This document shows positions 17,479 to 25,549 of a stretch of DNA of 64,000 bases, piece by piece (position 1 is the first letter of the stretch; each line of letters begins with the position of its first letter). Where the stretch lies: positions 1-64,000 of the forward strand of contig CAMSTY010000009.1 in assembly GCA_947063875.1 (NCBI GenBank). Reading direction: 5' to 3'. A model generated the notes under the pieces. That model was not told the DNA's origin. It searched no databases and saw nothing but the letters and a program-made list of their open reading frames with translations. The translations under genes and the position numbers were made by a program. This stretch comes from an uncultured bacterium (GTDB taxonomy: Bacteria > Bacillota > Clostridia > Lachnospirales > Lachnospiraceae).

Positions 17479-18387
17479 ATGGGATTGGTAACGTCAGCAG
17501 CGGCGGTGAATACACAGGACAGGCAGAACGTATATACAGCGATGTCCCAGCCGGAGAAAACCGGCGAGAGTTTTCGGAGCGTGTATCAAAGTGTTGTCCA
17601 GGGCGCTCCGGAAAGTATGGATACGATTTTTGAGGAGGCTGCTTCCCGATACGGCGTCCCGCTCAACCTGGTCAAGGCGGTGGCAAAAGCAGAATCTGAT
17701 TTTAATCCCAACGTGGTCTCCAAAGCAGGGGCGATCGGGGTGATGCAGCTGATGCCGGGGACAGCCCGTTCCTTAGGCGTGACAGACCCCTACGATGCGA
17801 GGCAGAACATTATGGGCGGCACAAAGTATCTGCGGGAGAATCTGGACCGGTTCGGGGGCAATGTCAGCCTGGCCCTGGCAGCCTATAATGCCGGGCCGAA
17901 CAGTGTCCAGAAGTATGGCGGCATCCCCCCGTATCAGGAGACGCAGAATTATGTGAAAAAGGTCACTTCCTACATGAACGGTTCCCCGATTTATGCGGGA
18001 AAGATGGTGAGCACAAACGGCAGCAGCCTGGCAAGCCTGGGCGGTTCCTACGGTTTGACGTCGGATCAGATCCTGAGCCTTTATGGAACTTCGGCAGGCA
18101 GTGTGGGAGGCCTTTACGGGACTTCGGCAAACAGCCTTTACGGCCTTGCTTCCGGCAGTTCTTACAATTCGCAGCTGGGGGGTTTTTATGGGACTTCCTA
18201 TAATCAGCTGGCGGGGCTTTACGGGATGTCGTCGGGCAGCACGGATGCCCTGGGGCTGATGGGAACCGTATCCGAAGACGGGGATACCATAACTATAGAT
18301 AAGGCAAGTTATGCCAGCCTGATTCAGATCCTGCGCCTGCAGATGATGATGAATGCCAGCAGAGAGGTAGGCACGATTACATTATAG
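17479..18387 (+). CDS. Lytic transglycosylase (SLT domain) without signal peptide
   Basis: This 302-residue enzyme cleaves the glycan strand of peptidoglycan. Residues about 45-165 are an SLT domain: catalytic glutamate in AVAKAESDFNP, then GAIGVMQLMPGTARSLGV, then the LALAAYNAGP motif and YVKKV. The N-terminus is polar and has no signal peptide or membrane helix. The last 110 residues hold glycine/tyrosine repeats of the LYGTS type. Within a flagellar operon it could be exported by the flagellar system to open the wall for the rod, as FlgJ and SltF do elsewhere. That is inference. A weak GAAGAAAGAGGA ribosome site precedes the ATG. Confidence 0.85.
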   Translation: MGLVTSAAAVNTQDRQNVYTAMSQPEKTGESFRSVYQSVVQGAPESMDTIFEEAASRYGVPLNLVKAVAKAESDFNPNVVSKAGAIGVMQLMPGTARSLGVTDPYDARQNIMGGTKYLRENLDRFGGNVSLALAAYNAGPNSVQKYGGIPPYQETQNYVKKVTSYMNGSPIYAGKMVSTNGSSLASLGGSYGLTSDQILSLYGTSAGSVGGLYGTSANSLYGLASGSSYNSQLGGFYGTSYNQLAGLYGMSSGSTDALGLMGTVSEDGDTITIDKASYASLIQILRLQMMMNASREVGTITL

Positions 18388-18403
18388 GGGGTAAGCATAC
18401 AAG

Positions 18404-19027
18404 ATGAAATTGAAGGATTGTGACAGCTGTCTGGTATACGGGACAGATAATAAGCCGCTGTCCAAAGCCCGGGTGGAACTCGACGGCATCAAAACGATTC
18501 GCTTGTTTTTTCCGAATCGCAATCTGCGTAGTATCCGGGTGAAGACGATTGTGGATTTCTATGACCGATCAAACGGGGTGGTCAGAAGCCGCTGCGAACT
18601 GGTGATCCAGAGGAATGACACGGCCAGCCGGCAGAAGGAGCCGTGGATGGCGGACTGTGATATGCTTGAGATCTACGAAGTGTATCAGAGGCAGAAGGAT
18701 CTGCGGATTGATGTGGATATGCGGACGGAATTTGTGACAGAAAAAGGATGGTTTTTCCGGGGGAGAATCCAGAATATCAGTGCGGGAGGGATCTTTTTGG
18801 TCACGCCTCAGGTGCTCAAAAAGAATGAACGGTTTTCTTTTAAGGGTTATTTTGGGCGGGAACAGTATGAGGTTGAGGCAAAGGTGCTGCGGGTTTCCGG
18901 GCTGGTGGGGGGAGAGTTTGGCTATGGCTGCCAGTTTGTAGGGATTCCGGCAGATACGGAGGCGGCAATCCGGAAGTTTGTTTTTGCAGAGCAGGTAAAA
19001 AAACAGAACAGTAAGGGAAGAGAATGA
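18404..19027 (+). CDS. PilZ-domain protein, probable c-di-GMP receptor
   Basis: A 207-residue cytoplasmic protein. Residues about 98-190 form a PilZ domain. An arginine-rich start (RQKDLR) and NISAGGIF stand for the R-x-x-x-R and (D/N)-x-S-x-x-G motifs that bind c-di-GMP, though the arginine spacing is one residue longer than usual. The N-terminal part resembles the YcgR-N/flagellar-brake type only weakly. AGGGGGT precedes the ATG. The flagellar operon suggests it couples c-di-GMP to motility or flagellin modification. Confidence 0.75.
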   Translation: MKLKDCDSCLVYGTDNKPLSKARVELDGIKTIRLFFPNRNLRSIRVKTIVDFYDRSNGVVRSRCELVIQRNDTASRQKEPWMADCDMLEIYEVYQRQKDLRIDVDMRTEFVTEKGWFFRGRIQNISAGGIFLVTPQVLKKNERFSFKGYFGREQYEVEAKVLRVSGLVGGEFGYGCQFVGIPADTEAAIRKFVFAEQVKKQNSKGRE

Positions 19028-19028
19028 C

Positions 19029-20108
19029 GTGAAAATAAATCTGGTAATGATTGTGAAGAATGAAGAGAGATCTCTGGAGCGCTGTCTGCGCACGGTAGAT
19101 AATCTGGTGGACGAAGTGATTGTGGTGGATACCGGGTCCACAGATAAGACCGTGGAGATCGCCGAAGAGATGGGGGCAAAGGTGTTCTCCTTTACCTGGG
19201 TGAATGATTTTTCCGCCGCCCGCAATTATGCGCTGGAGCAGTCGGATGCGGACTGGAATCTGGTATTGGATGGGGACGAATATCTCAGGGCAGTCACCAG
19301 GGATAAGCTGGAGGAGATCGTTCAGGCAAGAGAAGGAATGTGGCTGGGGTGCATCACGAGATACGATTCTTTCCGCAACGAGGAAGGCATCAGTGTGAGC
19401 ACGGCGATCCTTCCCCGTCTGCTTCCGAAAGGGGTGCATTATGAGGGGAAGATCCATGAGCAGCCGGCGGGCGATTACCCCTGCTATGCGATTCCCCTTC
19501 AGGCAGATCATGACGGATATCTCTATACGGATAAGGGGGAGAGGAACCTGCCGTATCTGGAACAGGCAGTAGCCGAGCATCCAGGCGACGGTTATTATGT
19601 ATTCCAGCTGGCGTCCACATTGCGCAATCTGAAGCGTTACGAGGAGAGTTTGCCCTATTTCCGGGAGTTTTACCGTCTGACTGGCAAGGAGGACAGCTAC
19701 CGGGCAGGAGGCGTCGTACTCTATCTCTATACCTTGCTGGACCTGGTGACGCCGAAGCATCTGGATGAGGCGGCGGATATCATAGAGAAGGAGGAGGCTG
19801 CACTTGGCGGCTGGTCGGATTTCTGCTTTGTATGCGGGCTTTTCTATATGAAGCGGGTTCTGTCAGATGTGGGCCGTTATGTCGATTTGCTTCCCAATAT
19901 TGAGAAGAGTTACCTGCGCTGCCTGGAACTGGGAGAGCAGCCGGAGGCAGGCGGCGTCGTGGGGACCGGCTCCTTCCGTGCGGCTTATAATCTGGGAGCC
20001 TGGTACGAGGTGTCCGGCCAGATGGACCGCGCGGCCCGTTCCTATCTGATGTCGGCAAAGGATGGCTTTGCACCGGCAGTGAAACGTTTAAAACGCGGAT
20101 GGAATTAG
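19029..20108 (+). CDS. Family 2 glycosyltransferase with TPR-like C-terminus
   Basis: A 359-residue GT2 enzyme. The N-terminal domain has MIVKNEERSLERCL, the strand-turn VVDTGSTDKT and the metal-binding LDGDEY. The C-terminal half is helical with tetratricopeptide-like repeats. It starts with GTG, two bases after the PilZ stop, and GGGAAGAG precedes it. This is the last gene of the SigD operon. Similar GT2-TPR enzymes beside flagellins glycosylate flagellin in clostridia. The substrate here is inferred from neighbours, not shown. Confidence 0.82.
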   Translation: MKINLVMIVKNEERSLERCLRTVDNLVDEVIVVDTGSTDKTVEIAEEMGAKVFSFTWVNDFSAARNYALEQSDADWNLVLDGDEYLRAVTRDKLEEIVQAREGMWLGCITRYDSFRNEEGISVSTAILPRLLPKGVHYEGKIHEQPAGDYPCYAIPLQADHDGYLYTDKGERNLPYLEQAVAEHPGDGYYVFQLASTLRNLKRYEESLPYFREFYRLTGKEDSYRAGGVVLYLYTLLDLVTPKHLDEAADIIEKEEAALGGWSDFCFVCGLFYMKRVLSDVGRYVDLLPNIEKSYLRCLELGEQPEAGGVVGTGSFRAAYNLGAWYEVSGQMDRAARSYLMSAKDGFAPAVKRLKRGWN

Positions 20109-20128
20109 AGAATACGAGAGAAAAGAAA

Positions 20129-20176
20129 GCGGCAGCTTGCGCGTCGGATCGGAGATGCGCTGCTGCTGTTTTTTAT
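20129..20176 (+). terminator. Terminator of the FliK-like to glycosyltransferase operon
   Basis: An imperfect stem of GCGGCAGC and GCGC with GCGC and GCTGCTG, followed by TTTTTT. It lies about 20 bases past the glycosyltransferase stop codon. Confidence 0.7.
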
Positions 20177-20190
20177 ATGGCATATGTGTG

Positions 20191-20247
20191 GAAAAGAATG
20201 CCTGGGGGAAAGAATGCCTGAGGAAAAGAAAGAATGCCTGAGGAAAA
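20191..20247. repeat. Three tandem 17-20 base repeats upstream of the first flagellin
   Basis: Units of the form GAAAGAATGCCTGAGGAAAA occur at about 20191-20207, 20208-20227 and 20228-20247. The first copy is shorter. They lie between the operon terminator and the SigD promoter of flagellin 1. No protein reading is evident. The rest of the 300-base gap holds only the terminator, the promoter and a leader. Confidence 0.65.
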
Positions 20248-20294
20248 GAAAATGTGAGAAAAACGTGAAATCTGAAAAAAGTCGCGAGATTCGC

Positions 20295-20322
20295 TTATTA
20301 AAGCCGGAAATCCTGCCGATAT
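20295..20322 (+). promoter_or_regulatory. SigD promoter for flagellin 1
   Basis: TTAT at 20295 and a perfect GCCGATAT at 20315, with a spacer of 16 bases. The TAAA inside the spacer (20299) could serve as an alternative upstream element at shorter spacing. The leader is about 85 bases with a small hairpin (GTTCC/GGAAC). Confidence 0.78.
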
Positions 20323-20412
20323 TATAATCAACAGATAGAAGTAAAAAGAAAGCGGTTCCTAAACGGCGGAACTGTCAGATAAAACCGTATTGGTGGAAGG
20401 TGGTTAGAAAAT

Positions 20413-21267
20413 ATGGTTATACAGAACAACATTGCAGGCTTCAATGCTTCCAGGAACAAAGGGATTACAGAAGGTAAGATGAGAAAGTCTCTGGAGAAGC
20501 TTTCTTCCGGATACCGCATCAACCGCGCAGGCGATGATGCTGCCGGACTGGCGATCTCAGAGTGGATGAGGAATCAGATTACAGCATTAGATCAGGCTAT
20601 GCGGAATGTGAATGACGGGATCAGTATGACCTCCACCGGCGACGGTGCGCTGATGGAAGTGCATTCCATGCTGGAGCGGCTGAAGACGCTGGCGATCCAG
20701 TCTGCGAACGGCACTTATACGACACTGGCGCGGGAGAATCTGGATGCGGAGCGGATGCAGCTTCTGGACGAGATCGACCGGATCGGGGAGATGTCGGATT
20801 TTGATGAGATTCCCCTGTTTGATGCGGCGAAGGAGAAGCCGGGCGGTGCGCCGTTCGCCCCCCCGGAACAGAAGGACGAGATTACGCTTCAGATTGGGGC
20901 CTCTATGAAAGAGACTCTGGATGTGCCCCGCTATTATATGAGCAGCAATGCGCTGCTGCTGAATGAGACGGATTTCACCAGCCTGGACGAGGCGAATAAG
21001 TCAGTGACGATTATTGACAATGCGATCGAGGCGGTGGCGGATATCCGGGCGGACTTCGGCGCCGCGCAGAACCATCTGGAGCATACGCACAATAACCTGA
21101 GCGTTACCTCGGAGAATATGACGGCGGCCGAGAGCCAGATCCGGGATACCAATATCGCGGAGGAGTTTACCCTGTTTACCAAGGACAATATCGTGTTCCA
21201 GGCTTCCAATTCCATGGTGGCGCAGGCGAACTCGATTCCGGGTGCGATTTTGCAGCTATTGCAATAA
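20413..21267 (+). CDS. Flagellin, minor-type paralogue
   Basis: A 284-residue flagellin. The conserved N-terminal D0/D1 domain reads SLEKLSSGYRINRAGDDAAG and the C-terminal D0/D1 part reads FTLFTKDNIVFQASNSMVAQ, ending LLQ. The variable middle is very short, so the monomer is almost only the core. Differences from the second copy at conserved places (SEWMRNQ for SESMRSQ; a run of acidic residues) suggest a specialised or minor filament subunit. AAGGTGG lies before the ATG. It has its own SigD promoter and terminator. Confidence 0.93.
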   Translation: MVIQNNIAGFNASRNKGITEGKMRKSLEKLSSGYRINRAGDDAAGLAISEWMRNQITALDQAMRNVNDGISMTSTGDGALMEVHSMLERLKTLAIQSANGTYTTLARENLDAERMQLLDEIDRIGEMSDFDEIPLFDAAKEKPGGAPFAPPEQKDEITLQIGASMKETLDVPRYYMSSNALLLNETDFTSLDEANKSVTIIDNAIEAVADIRADFGAAQNHLEHTHNNLSVTSENMTAAESQIRDTNIAEEFTLFTKDNIVFQASNSMVAQANSIPGAILQLLQ

Positions 21268-21311
21268 AGGCGTGGTCAGCAGGCAGCAGGACATAATTGA
21301 TGGAAGATTGG

Positions 21312-21352
21312 CCGGTCAGATGTACTTAAGAGTTATGTCTGACCGGTTTTTA
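21312..21352 (+). terminator. Terminator after flagellin 1
   Basis: A perfect nine-base stem (CCGGTCAGA with TCTGACCGG), a 17-base loop, then TTTTTA. It separates the two flagellin genes into two transcripts. Confidence 0.85.
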
Positions 21353-21374
21353 TTGAAAATTTTTCAAAAATCCC

Positions 21375-21401
21375 TTATACTTTTCCGCAAAACGACGATA
21401 T
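21375..21401 (+). promoter_or_regulatory. SigD promoter for the major flagellin
   Basis: TTAT, 15 bases, then GACGATAT (one mismatch to GCCGATAT). The transcription start would be near 21408, leaving a long leader of about 130 bases before the flagellin ATG. Confidence 0.72.
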
Positions 21402-21484
21402 ATAAAATTGTAAAATGAATGATTTTAGTAAAATCAAAAATTTACAAGACTCTCCGGTGCAAGGGCCCGCGCGGGAGGGGAGAT

Positions 21485-21533
21485 CTGAGGACAGGGAAGT
21501 TCTCAAAAGCAGTGATCATGGATAGGAGGAACG
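21485..21533 (+). promoter_or_regulatory. Candidate CsrA-binding sites in the flagellin leader
   Basis: CTGAGGACAGG at 21485 and ATAGGAGGAAC around the ribosome site at 21522 both carry the AGGA/GGA core that CsrA binds. One site lies upstream and one on the ribosome site, as in the Bacillus hag leader. CsrA and FliW are encoded in this window. This is inference from motif and context. Confidence 0.5.
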
Positions 21534-21537
21534 ATTT

Positions 21538-22599
21538 ATGATTATTCAACACAACATAGCAGCGATTAACTCTTACAGAAACTTAGGCATCAACCAGAGC
21601 GGATTGAACAAGAACTTAGAGAAGCTGTCATCCGGTTACAAGATCAACCGTGCAGGCGATGACGCAGCAGGTCTGGCTATTTCCGAGAGCATGAGATCTC
21701 AGATCAATGGCCTGAACCAGGCAGCTAAGAACGCACAGGATGCTATCGGACTGATCCAGACGGCTGAAGGTGCTCTGACCGAGGTTCACTCCATGTTGCA
21801 GCGTCTTACCACCCTGGCTTCCCAGTCTGCAAACGGTACCTATAATACCGTGGCAAGAGGAAACCTGCAGAGCGAGGTTGAGGAACTGCTGAAGGAAATC
21901 GACCGTATCGCGAACAACACCGACTTCAACGGCATTAAGCCTCTGGCGGCTACCAACGGCGCAGGCAAGATGACTTTCCAGATTGGTCCGAGTTCTGCTG
22001 AGACCATCACCGTGAACAGCCAGGCTATGACGGCTAGCGGTATCCAGGCTGCTATTTGGGCGGATGTAGCAGAGAGAGGCGCTACTGGTAGCTATAAAGT
22101 TGGTAATAATGCTGCTACAGGTACCAATGCGTTTACATTGACAGGTTCAGAGAAAAAAGATTACATCAAAGACGATGGAACGATTGGTGATAAGTATATA
22201 GCTGATATCGCCACTGCTGAGGGGACAAAATTGAACAACCCGAAGGGCACAGGCATGAACAGCGCTAAAGTTGCATCTGCCCTGCTGCCGACCATGAACA
22301 TCTCCGGCACCAGTACCGTAGTTGCTAACGCAGCCATCGACACCATCAACGCAGCCATCAACGCAGTATCCAGCTACCGTGCAAAACTCGGTGCTGCTCA
22401 GAACAGACTTGAGCATACCGTGAACAACCTGAAAGTTACTTCCGAGAACATCACCTCTGCTGAGAGCCGTATCCGTGATACCGATATGGCCGATGAGATT
22501 ACGGCGTTCACGAAGAACAACATTCTTCTGCAGGCTTCCCAGTCCATGCTGGCGCAGTCCAACTCCGTACCGCAGAGCATCCTGAGCCTGTTGCAGTAA
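21538..22599 (+). CDS. Flagellin, probable major filament protein
   Basis: A 353-residue flagellin. N-terminus MIIQHNIAAINSYRNLGIN, then NLEKLSSGYKINRAGDDAAG; C-terminus FTKNNILLQASQSMLAQSNS, ending LLQ. The central region (about residues 160-265) is variable and serine/threonine-rich, a likely glycosylation surface. Its codon use is more AT-rich than the conserved ends, as expected for a diversifying segment. AGGAGGA lies seven bases before the ATG. The strong leader and site suggest this is the main filament subunit, named hag or fliC in other species. Three glycosyltransferase genes surround the two flagellins. Confidence 0.95.
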   Translation: MIIQHNIAAINSYRNLGINQSGLNKNLEKLSSGYKINRAGDDAAGLAISESMRSQINGLNQAAKNAQDAIGLIQTAEGALTEVHSMLQRLTTLASQSANGTYNTVARGNLQSEVEELLKEIDRIANNTDFNGIKPLAATNGAGKMTFQIGPSSAETITVNSQAMTASGIQAAIWADVAERGATGSYKVGNNAATGTNAFTLTGSEKKDYIKDDGTIGDKYIADIATAEGTKLNNPKGTGMNSAKVASALLPTMNISGTSTVVANAAIDTINAAINAVSSYRAKLGAAQNRLEHTVNNLKVTSENITSAESRIRDTDMADEITAFTKNNILLQASQSMLAQSNSVPQSILSLLQ

Positions 22600-22714
22600 T
22601 AGCGGCTTAGATCAGTTGTGTTTGATTTCCGGCTTTGACCGGATGATAAGTAGTAAGATCGGACGCTCCGGCAGATACGTGATCGGCGGATACTGCCGGA
22701 GTTCACGGAAAAGT

Positions 22715-22757
22715 AAAAAGCCATTTTTTCAGCCAGAAAGCCGGAAAATGGCTTTTT
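22715..22757 (+). terminator. Terminator after the major flagellin
   Basis: A perfect 13-base stem, AAAAAGCCATTTT with AAAATGGCTTTTT, 17-base loop, ending in T5. An upstream GC-rich inverted repeat at 22666-22701 has no T tract and may be an mRNA-stabilising stem. Confidence 0.88.
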
Positions 22758-22784
22758 CTATTGCGAACCAGAAGGAGGATCTGT

Positions 22785-24146
22785 ATGAAGGCAGGAAAGC
22801 GTGTGCGGATATCTCAGTGCATGATTGTGAAAAATGAAGAGAAGAATATAGAACGTGCCCTTTCCTGGGGCAGATCCCTGATGTGGGAGCAGATTGTGGT
22901 GGACACAGGCTCCACGGACAGGACGGTGGAACTGGCAGAAAAGCTGGGGGCAAAGGTGTTCTCTTTCCCTTGGATCGATGATTTCTCCGCCGCCAAGAAT
23001 TTTGCGATCGAGCAGGCGCAGGGCGACTGGATCGCCTTTCTGGATGCGGACGAATATATGACGCCGGAGGATGCGGCAAAGCTTTCCCAGGTTCTGAACG
23101 AGCAGGAGGAGAAGCGTTTTGACGGCATCTCCACCGGCTGGCAGCAGCTGGATGACGAGGGCCGGATCTTCGCCTCCGGGACCCAGATCCGCTTCTTCCG
23201 CAATCAGCCGGATATCCGCTACCGAAGACGGATTCATGAGCAGCTGGAGTCGAAAACCGGCAGGGAACTGAAGATCGGGGATGTGGTGGCTTCGCTTTCG
23301 ATCTTCCACACCGGCTATCAGGGCCTGGCCGGGAAGGCGAAGAGCAGCAGAAACAGAAGGCTGATCCTGGAAGAACTGGAAGAAAATCCTCAGGATTATG
23401 AGATGATGGGTTATCTGGGGGATGAATGCCTGGGAGACGGGGAACAGGCAGAGGCACAGCAGTGGTACCGCCGTGCGGTCAAGGCGATGCCCTCCCGGCT
23501 TCCGGAGTCGGACCAGCGCAGCGCAGTGACCTATTCCCGCCTGCTGCTGATTCTGACGGAGCAGGAGCAGGCTTCCGGGAAGGATGTGGAAGAGGTTTAC
23601 CGCCAGGCCGTGAAGCATTTGCCCAAGGAGGCGGATTTTGACTATATTGCGGGACGGTTTTACGTATCTTGCGGGCAGGCAAAGGAGGCCGTTTCCTGCC
23701 TGGAGAGAGCGTTGGAAAAGCTGAATGCTTTTGGGTGTTCCAACCGTGCGCTGATTCTGGCCGCCAATGTAATGGATGCCTATGAACTGCTGGTGCGCTG
23801 CACCTATGAGGCAGGAGAACTGCAGAAATGTGTGACTTACGCGGTGGCGTATCTGCAGTATGACCGTTATGGCATAGCGGTATTGTCCCGTCTTTTGCTG
23901 ACGCTTGCGCCGGGGGAAGCGGCGCCGGGACAGGAGGAAGGCAGGCGGGTTCTGGGGTTTTTTTCCGGATTGTATGATTTTGCCTCCTGTAAGGACAAAT
24001 TGTTTTTGATCCGGACTGCGCAGCGGGCCGGATGCAGCGGTTTTGGAGACTATGCCGCTGCCAAGCTTCTGACGGCGCAGGAGAGGGAAAGCCTTAGGGA
24101 ATCAGAGGCGGCACAGAGCAGACAAAGAGAGGAGACGGGATTATGA
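22785..24146 (+). CDS. Family 2 glycosyltransferase with TPR domain (flagellin locus), copy 2
   Basis: A 453-residue GT2 protein. ISQCMIVKNEEKNIERALSW starts the nucleotide-binding fold, VVDTGSTDRT follows, and LDADEY is the metal-binding motif. From about residue 200 helical repeats of the TPR kind run to the end. I start at ATG 22785, behind AAGGAGG. It follows the major flagellin and its stop overlaps the next gene as ATGA. Flagellin glycosylation is the likely job, by position and by comparison with clostridial flagellin glycosyltransferases. Confidence 0.85.
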   Translation: MKAGKRVRISQCMIVKNEEKNIERALSWGRSLMWEQIVVDTGSTDRTVELAEKLGAKVFSFPWIDDFSAAKNFAIEQAQGDWIAFLDADEYMTPEDAAKLSQVLNEQEEKRFDGISTGWQQLDDEGRIFASGTQIRFFRNQPDIRYRRRIHEQLESKTGRELKIGDVVASLSIFHTGYQGLAGKAKSSRNRRLILEELEENPQDYEMMGYLGDECLGDGEQAEAQQWYRRAVKAMPSRLPESDQRSAVTYSRLLLILTEQEQASGKDVEEVYRQAVKHLPKEADFDYIAGRFYVSCGQAKEAVSCLERALEKLNAFGCSNRALILAANVMDAYELLVRCTYEAGELQKCVTYAVAYLQYDRYGIAVLSRLLLTLAPGEAAPGQEEGRRVLGFFSGLYDFASCKDKLFLIRTAQRAGCSGFGDYAAAKLLTAQERESLRESEAAQSRQREETGL

Positions 24147-25498
24147 AGGGGCGCAAGAGAGCGAGGATATCTCAGTGCATGATCGTAAAAAATGAGGAAC
24201 GCAATATCGAAAAAGCGCTTTCCTGGGGCAAGGGGATTGTGTCGGAGCAGATCGTGGTGGATACCGGTTCCACAGACCGCACCGTGGAGATTGCCGAGCA
24301 GATGGGAGCGAAAATCTATCATTTTGAGTGGATCAATGACTTTGCCGCGGCCAAGAATTTTGCGATCAGCAAGGCAAAATACGAGTGGGTGGCCTTGCTG
24401 GATGCGGACGAATATTTTTCGGAGGAGGACGCCAAGAAGCTTCTCTACTATGTCCGGCAGCTGCAGGATAAGCCTTACCATGCGATCCTGGCTTCCTGGG
24501 TGCACCTGGATGACGACGGGAAGGTCACGGCAGTAGGCACGCAGTCCCGTGTCTTCCGGAATGAACCCGGACTGCGCTATAAGGGCCGGATCCATGAGTA
24601 TCTCGCTTCCCTTAACGGCGCGGATTTCCGCTTTGTGGATGCGGTCAATGAACTGTCTATTTTCCATACGGGGTACGGGGAAATCGGACATTCCGAGAAG
24701 GTGAAGAGCGGCAGGAATTTAAAGATCATCCAGGCGGAACTGGAGGAGAACCCGGACGATTACCGGATGCTGGGGTATCTGGGGGACGAGTATTATTCCG
24801 CGGATAACCGGGAAAAGGCGGAGGAGGCTTTCCGCAAGGCGATTTCCCTGATGCCGGATACGGAGGAATTCCATGACCCCATCCGGACCGCTATGACCTT
24901 TGGCAAGCTGCTGGAGATTCTTTATGCGAATTACAGCACCGAAGAAAGCAACTTTATGGAGATCTATGAGAAGGCGATCAGAAGGCTGCCGCAGGAGGGC
25001 GATTTTGACTATTTTGCGGGCAGATATTTCTTCCTGCATGAGAATTATCCGGCTACGGAAAAGCACTTGAAACGGGCGCTGAAGCAGCTGGAAACGTATG
25101 GCACGGCATTGAAGTCCATGTTCCTGTCCGGGGATATTTTAAATACCTACGATAAATTGGCAACCAGCTGCTTTAACAACCGGAATCTGGCGGACTGCAT
25201 CAATTACTCCACAATATTGCTGAAAACCGACCGTTACCGGATGAATTCCCTGTTTTTGATGCTGACGGCATTTCTGCTGGATGAGATCAGCGCCCGGGAG
25301 GGGGCGGCATCCGCCGAGGCCGTGGCTTCTTTCCTGGGACAGAACCTGTATGATTTTGGCACGCTTAAGGACCGGCTTTTTGTGCTGAGGGCAGCCATGC
25401 AGGCAGGCTATCAGAGCCTTGTCGCCGTGATGCGGGCAATGTTTGAACCGCAGGAACTGGCGGTGGTGGATCAGGCGCTGGCAGTCAATAAGAACTGA
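24143..25498 (+). CDS. Family 2 glycosyltransferase with TPR domain, copy 3
   Basis: A 451-residue paralogue of the preceding gene, nearly the same in layout: ISQCMIVKNEERNIEKALSW, VVDTGSTDRT, LDADEY, then helical repeats. The start overlaps the previous stop (ATGA), with GAGGAG upstream, so the two are translationally coupled. Two related enzymes suggest successive sugar additions on flagellin or a heteromeric enzyme. A strong terminator follows. Confidence 0.85.
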   Translation: MKGRKRARISQCMIVKNEERNIEKALSWGKGIVSEQIVVDTGSTDRTVEIAEQMGAKIYHFEWINDFAAAKNFAISKAKYEWVALLDADEYFSEEDAKKLLYYVRQLQDKPYHAILASWVHLDDDGKVTAVGTQSRVFRNEPGLRYKGRIHEYLASLNGADFRFVDAVNELSIFHTGYGEIGHSEKVKSGRNLKIIQAELEENPDDYRMLGYLGDEYYSADNREKAEEAFRKAISLMPDTEEFHDPIRTAMTFGKLLEILYANYSTEESNFMEIYEKAIRRLPQEGDFDYFAGRYFFLHENYPATEKHLKRALKQLETYGTALKSMFLSGDILNTYDKLATSCFNNRNLADCINYSTILLKTDRYRMNSLFLMLTAFLLDEISAREGAASAEAVASFLGQNLYDFGTLKDRLFVLRAAMQAGYQSLVAVMRAMFEPQELAVVDQALAVNKN

Positions 25499-25506
25499 AG
25501 AAATCA

Positions 25507-25549
25507 AAAATGAGCCAATATCGGGGCGAATCCGTATTGGCTCATTTTT
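25507..25549. terminator. Bidirectional terminator between glycosyltransferase 3 and the C39-like gene
   Basis: A 14-base stem (AAAATGAGCCAATA with TATTGGCTCATTTT) is flanked by A and T runs, so it works in both directions. The minus-strand gene's stop codon lies inside the right arm. Confidence 0.88.

Noticed and set aside
18840..19760. Minus-strand frame of 306 codons opposite the PilZ and glycosyltransferase genes
   Set aside because: It spans two real genes antisense, with no ribosome site and no recognisable domain.
22666..22701. Terminator after the major flagellin
   Set aside because: The stem CTCCGGCAG / CTGCCGGAG has no T tract. The true terminator is the stem at 22715-22757.
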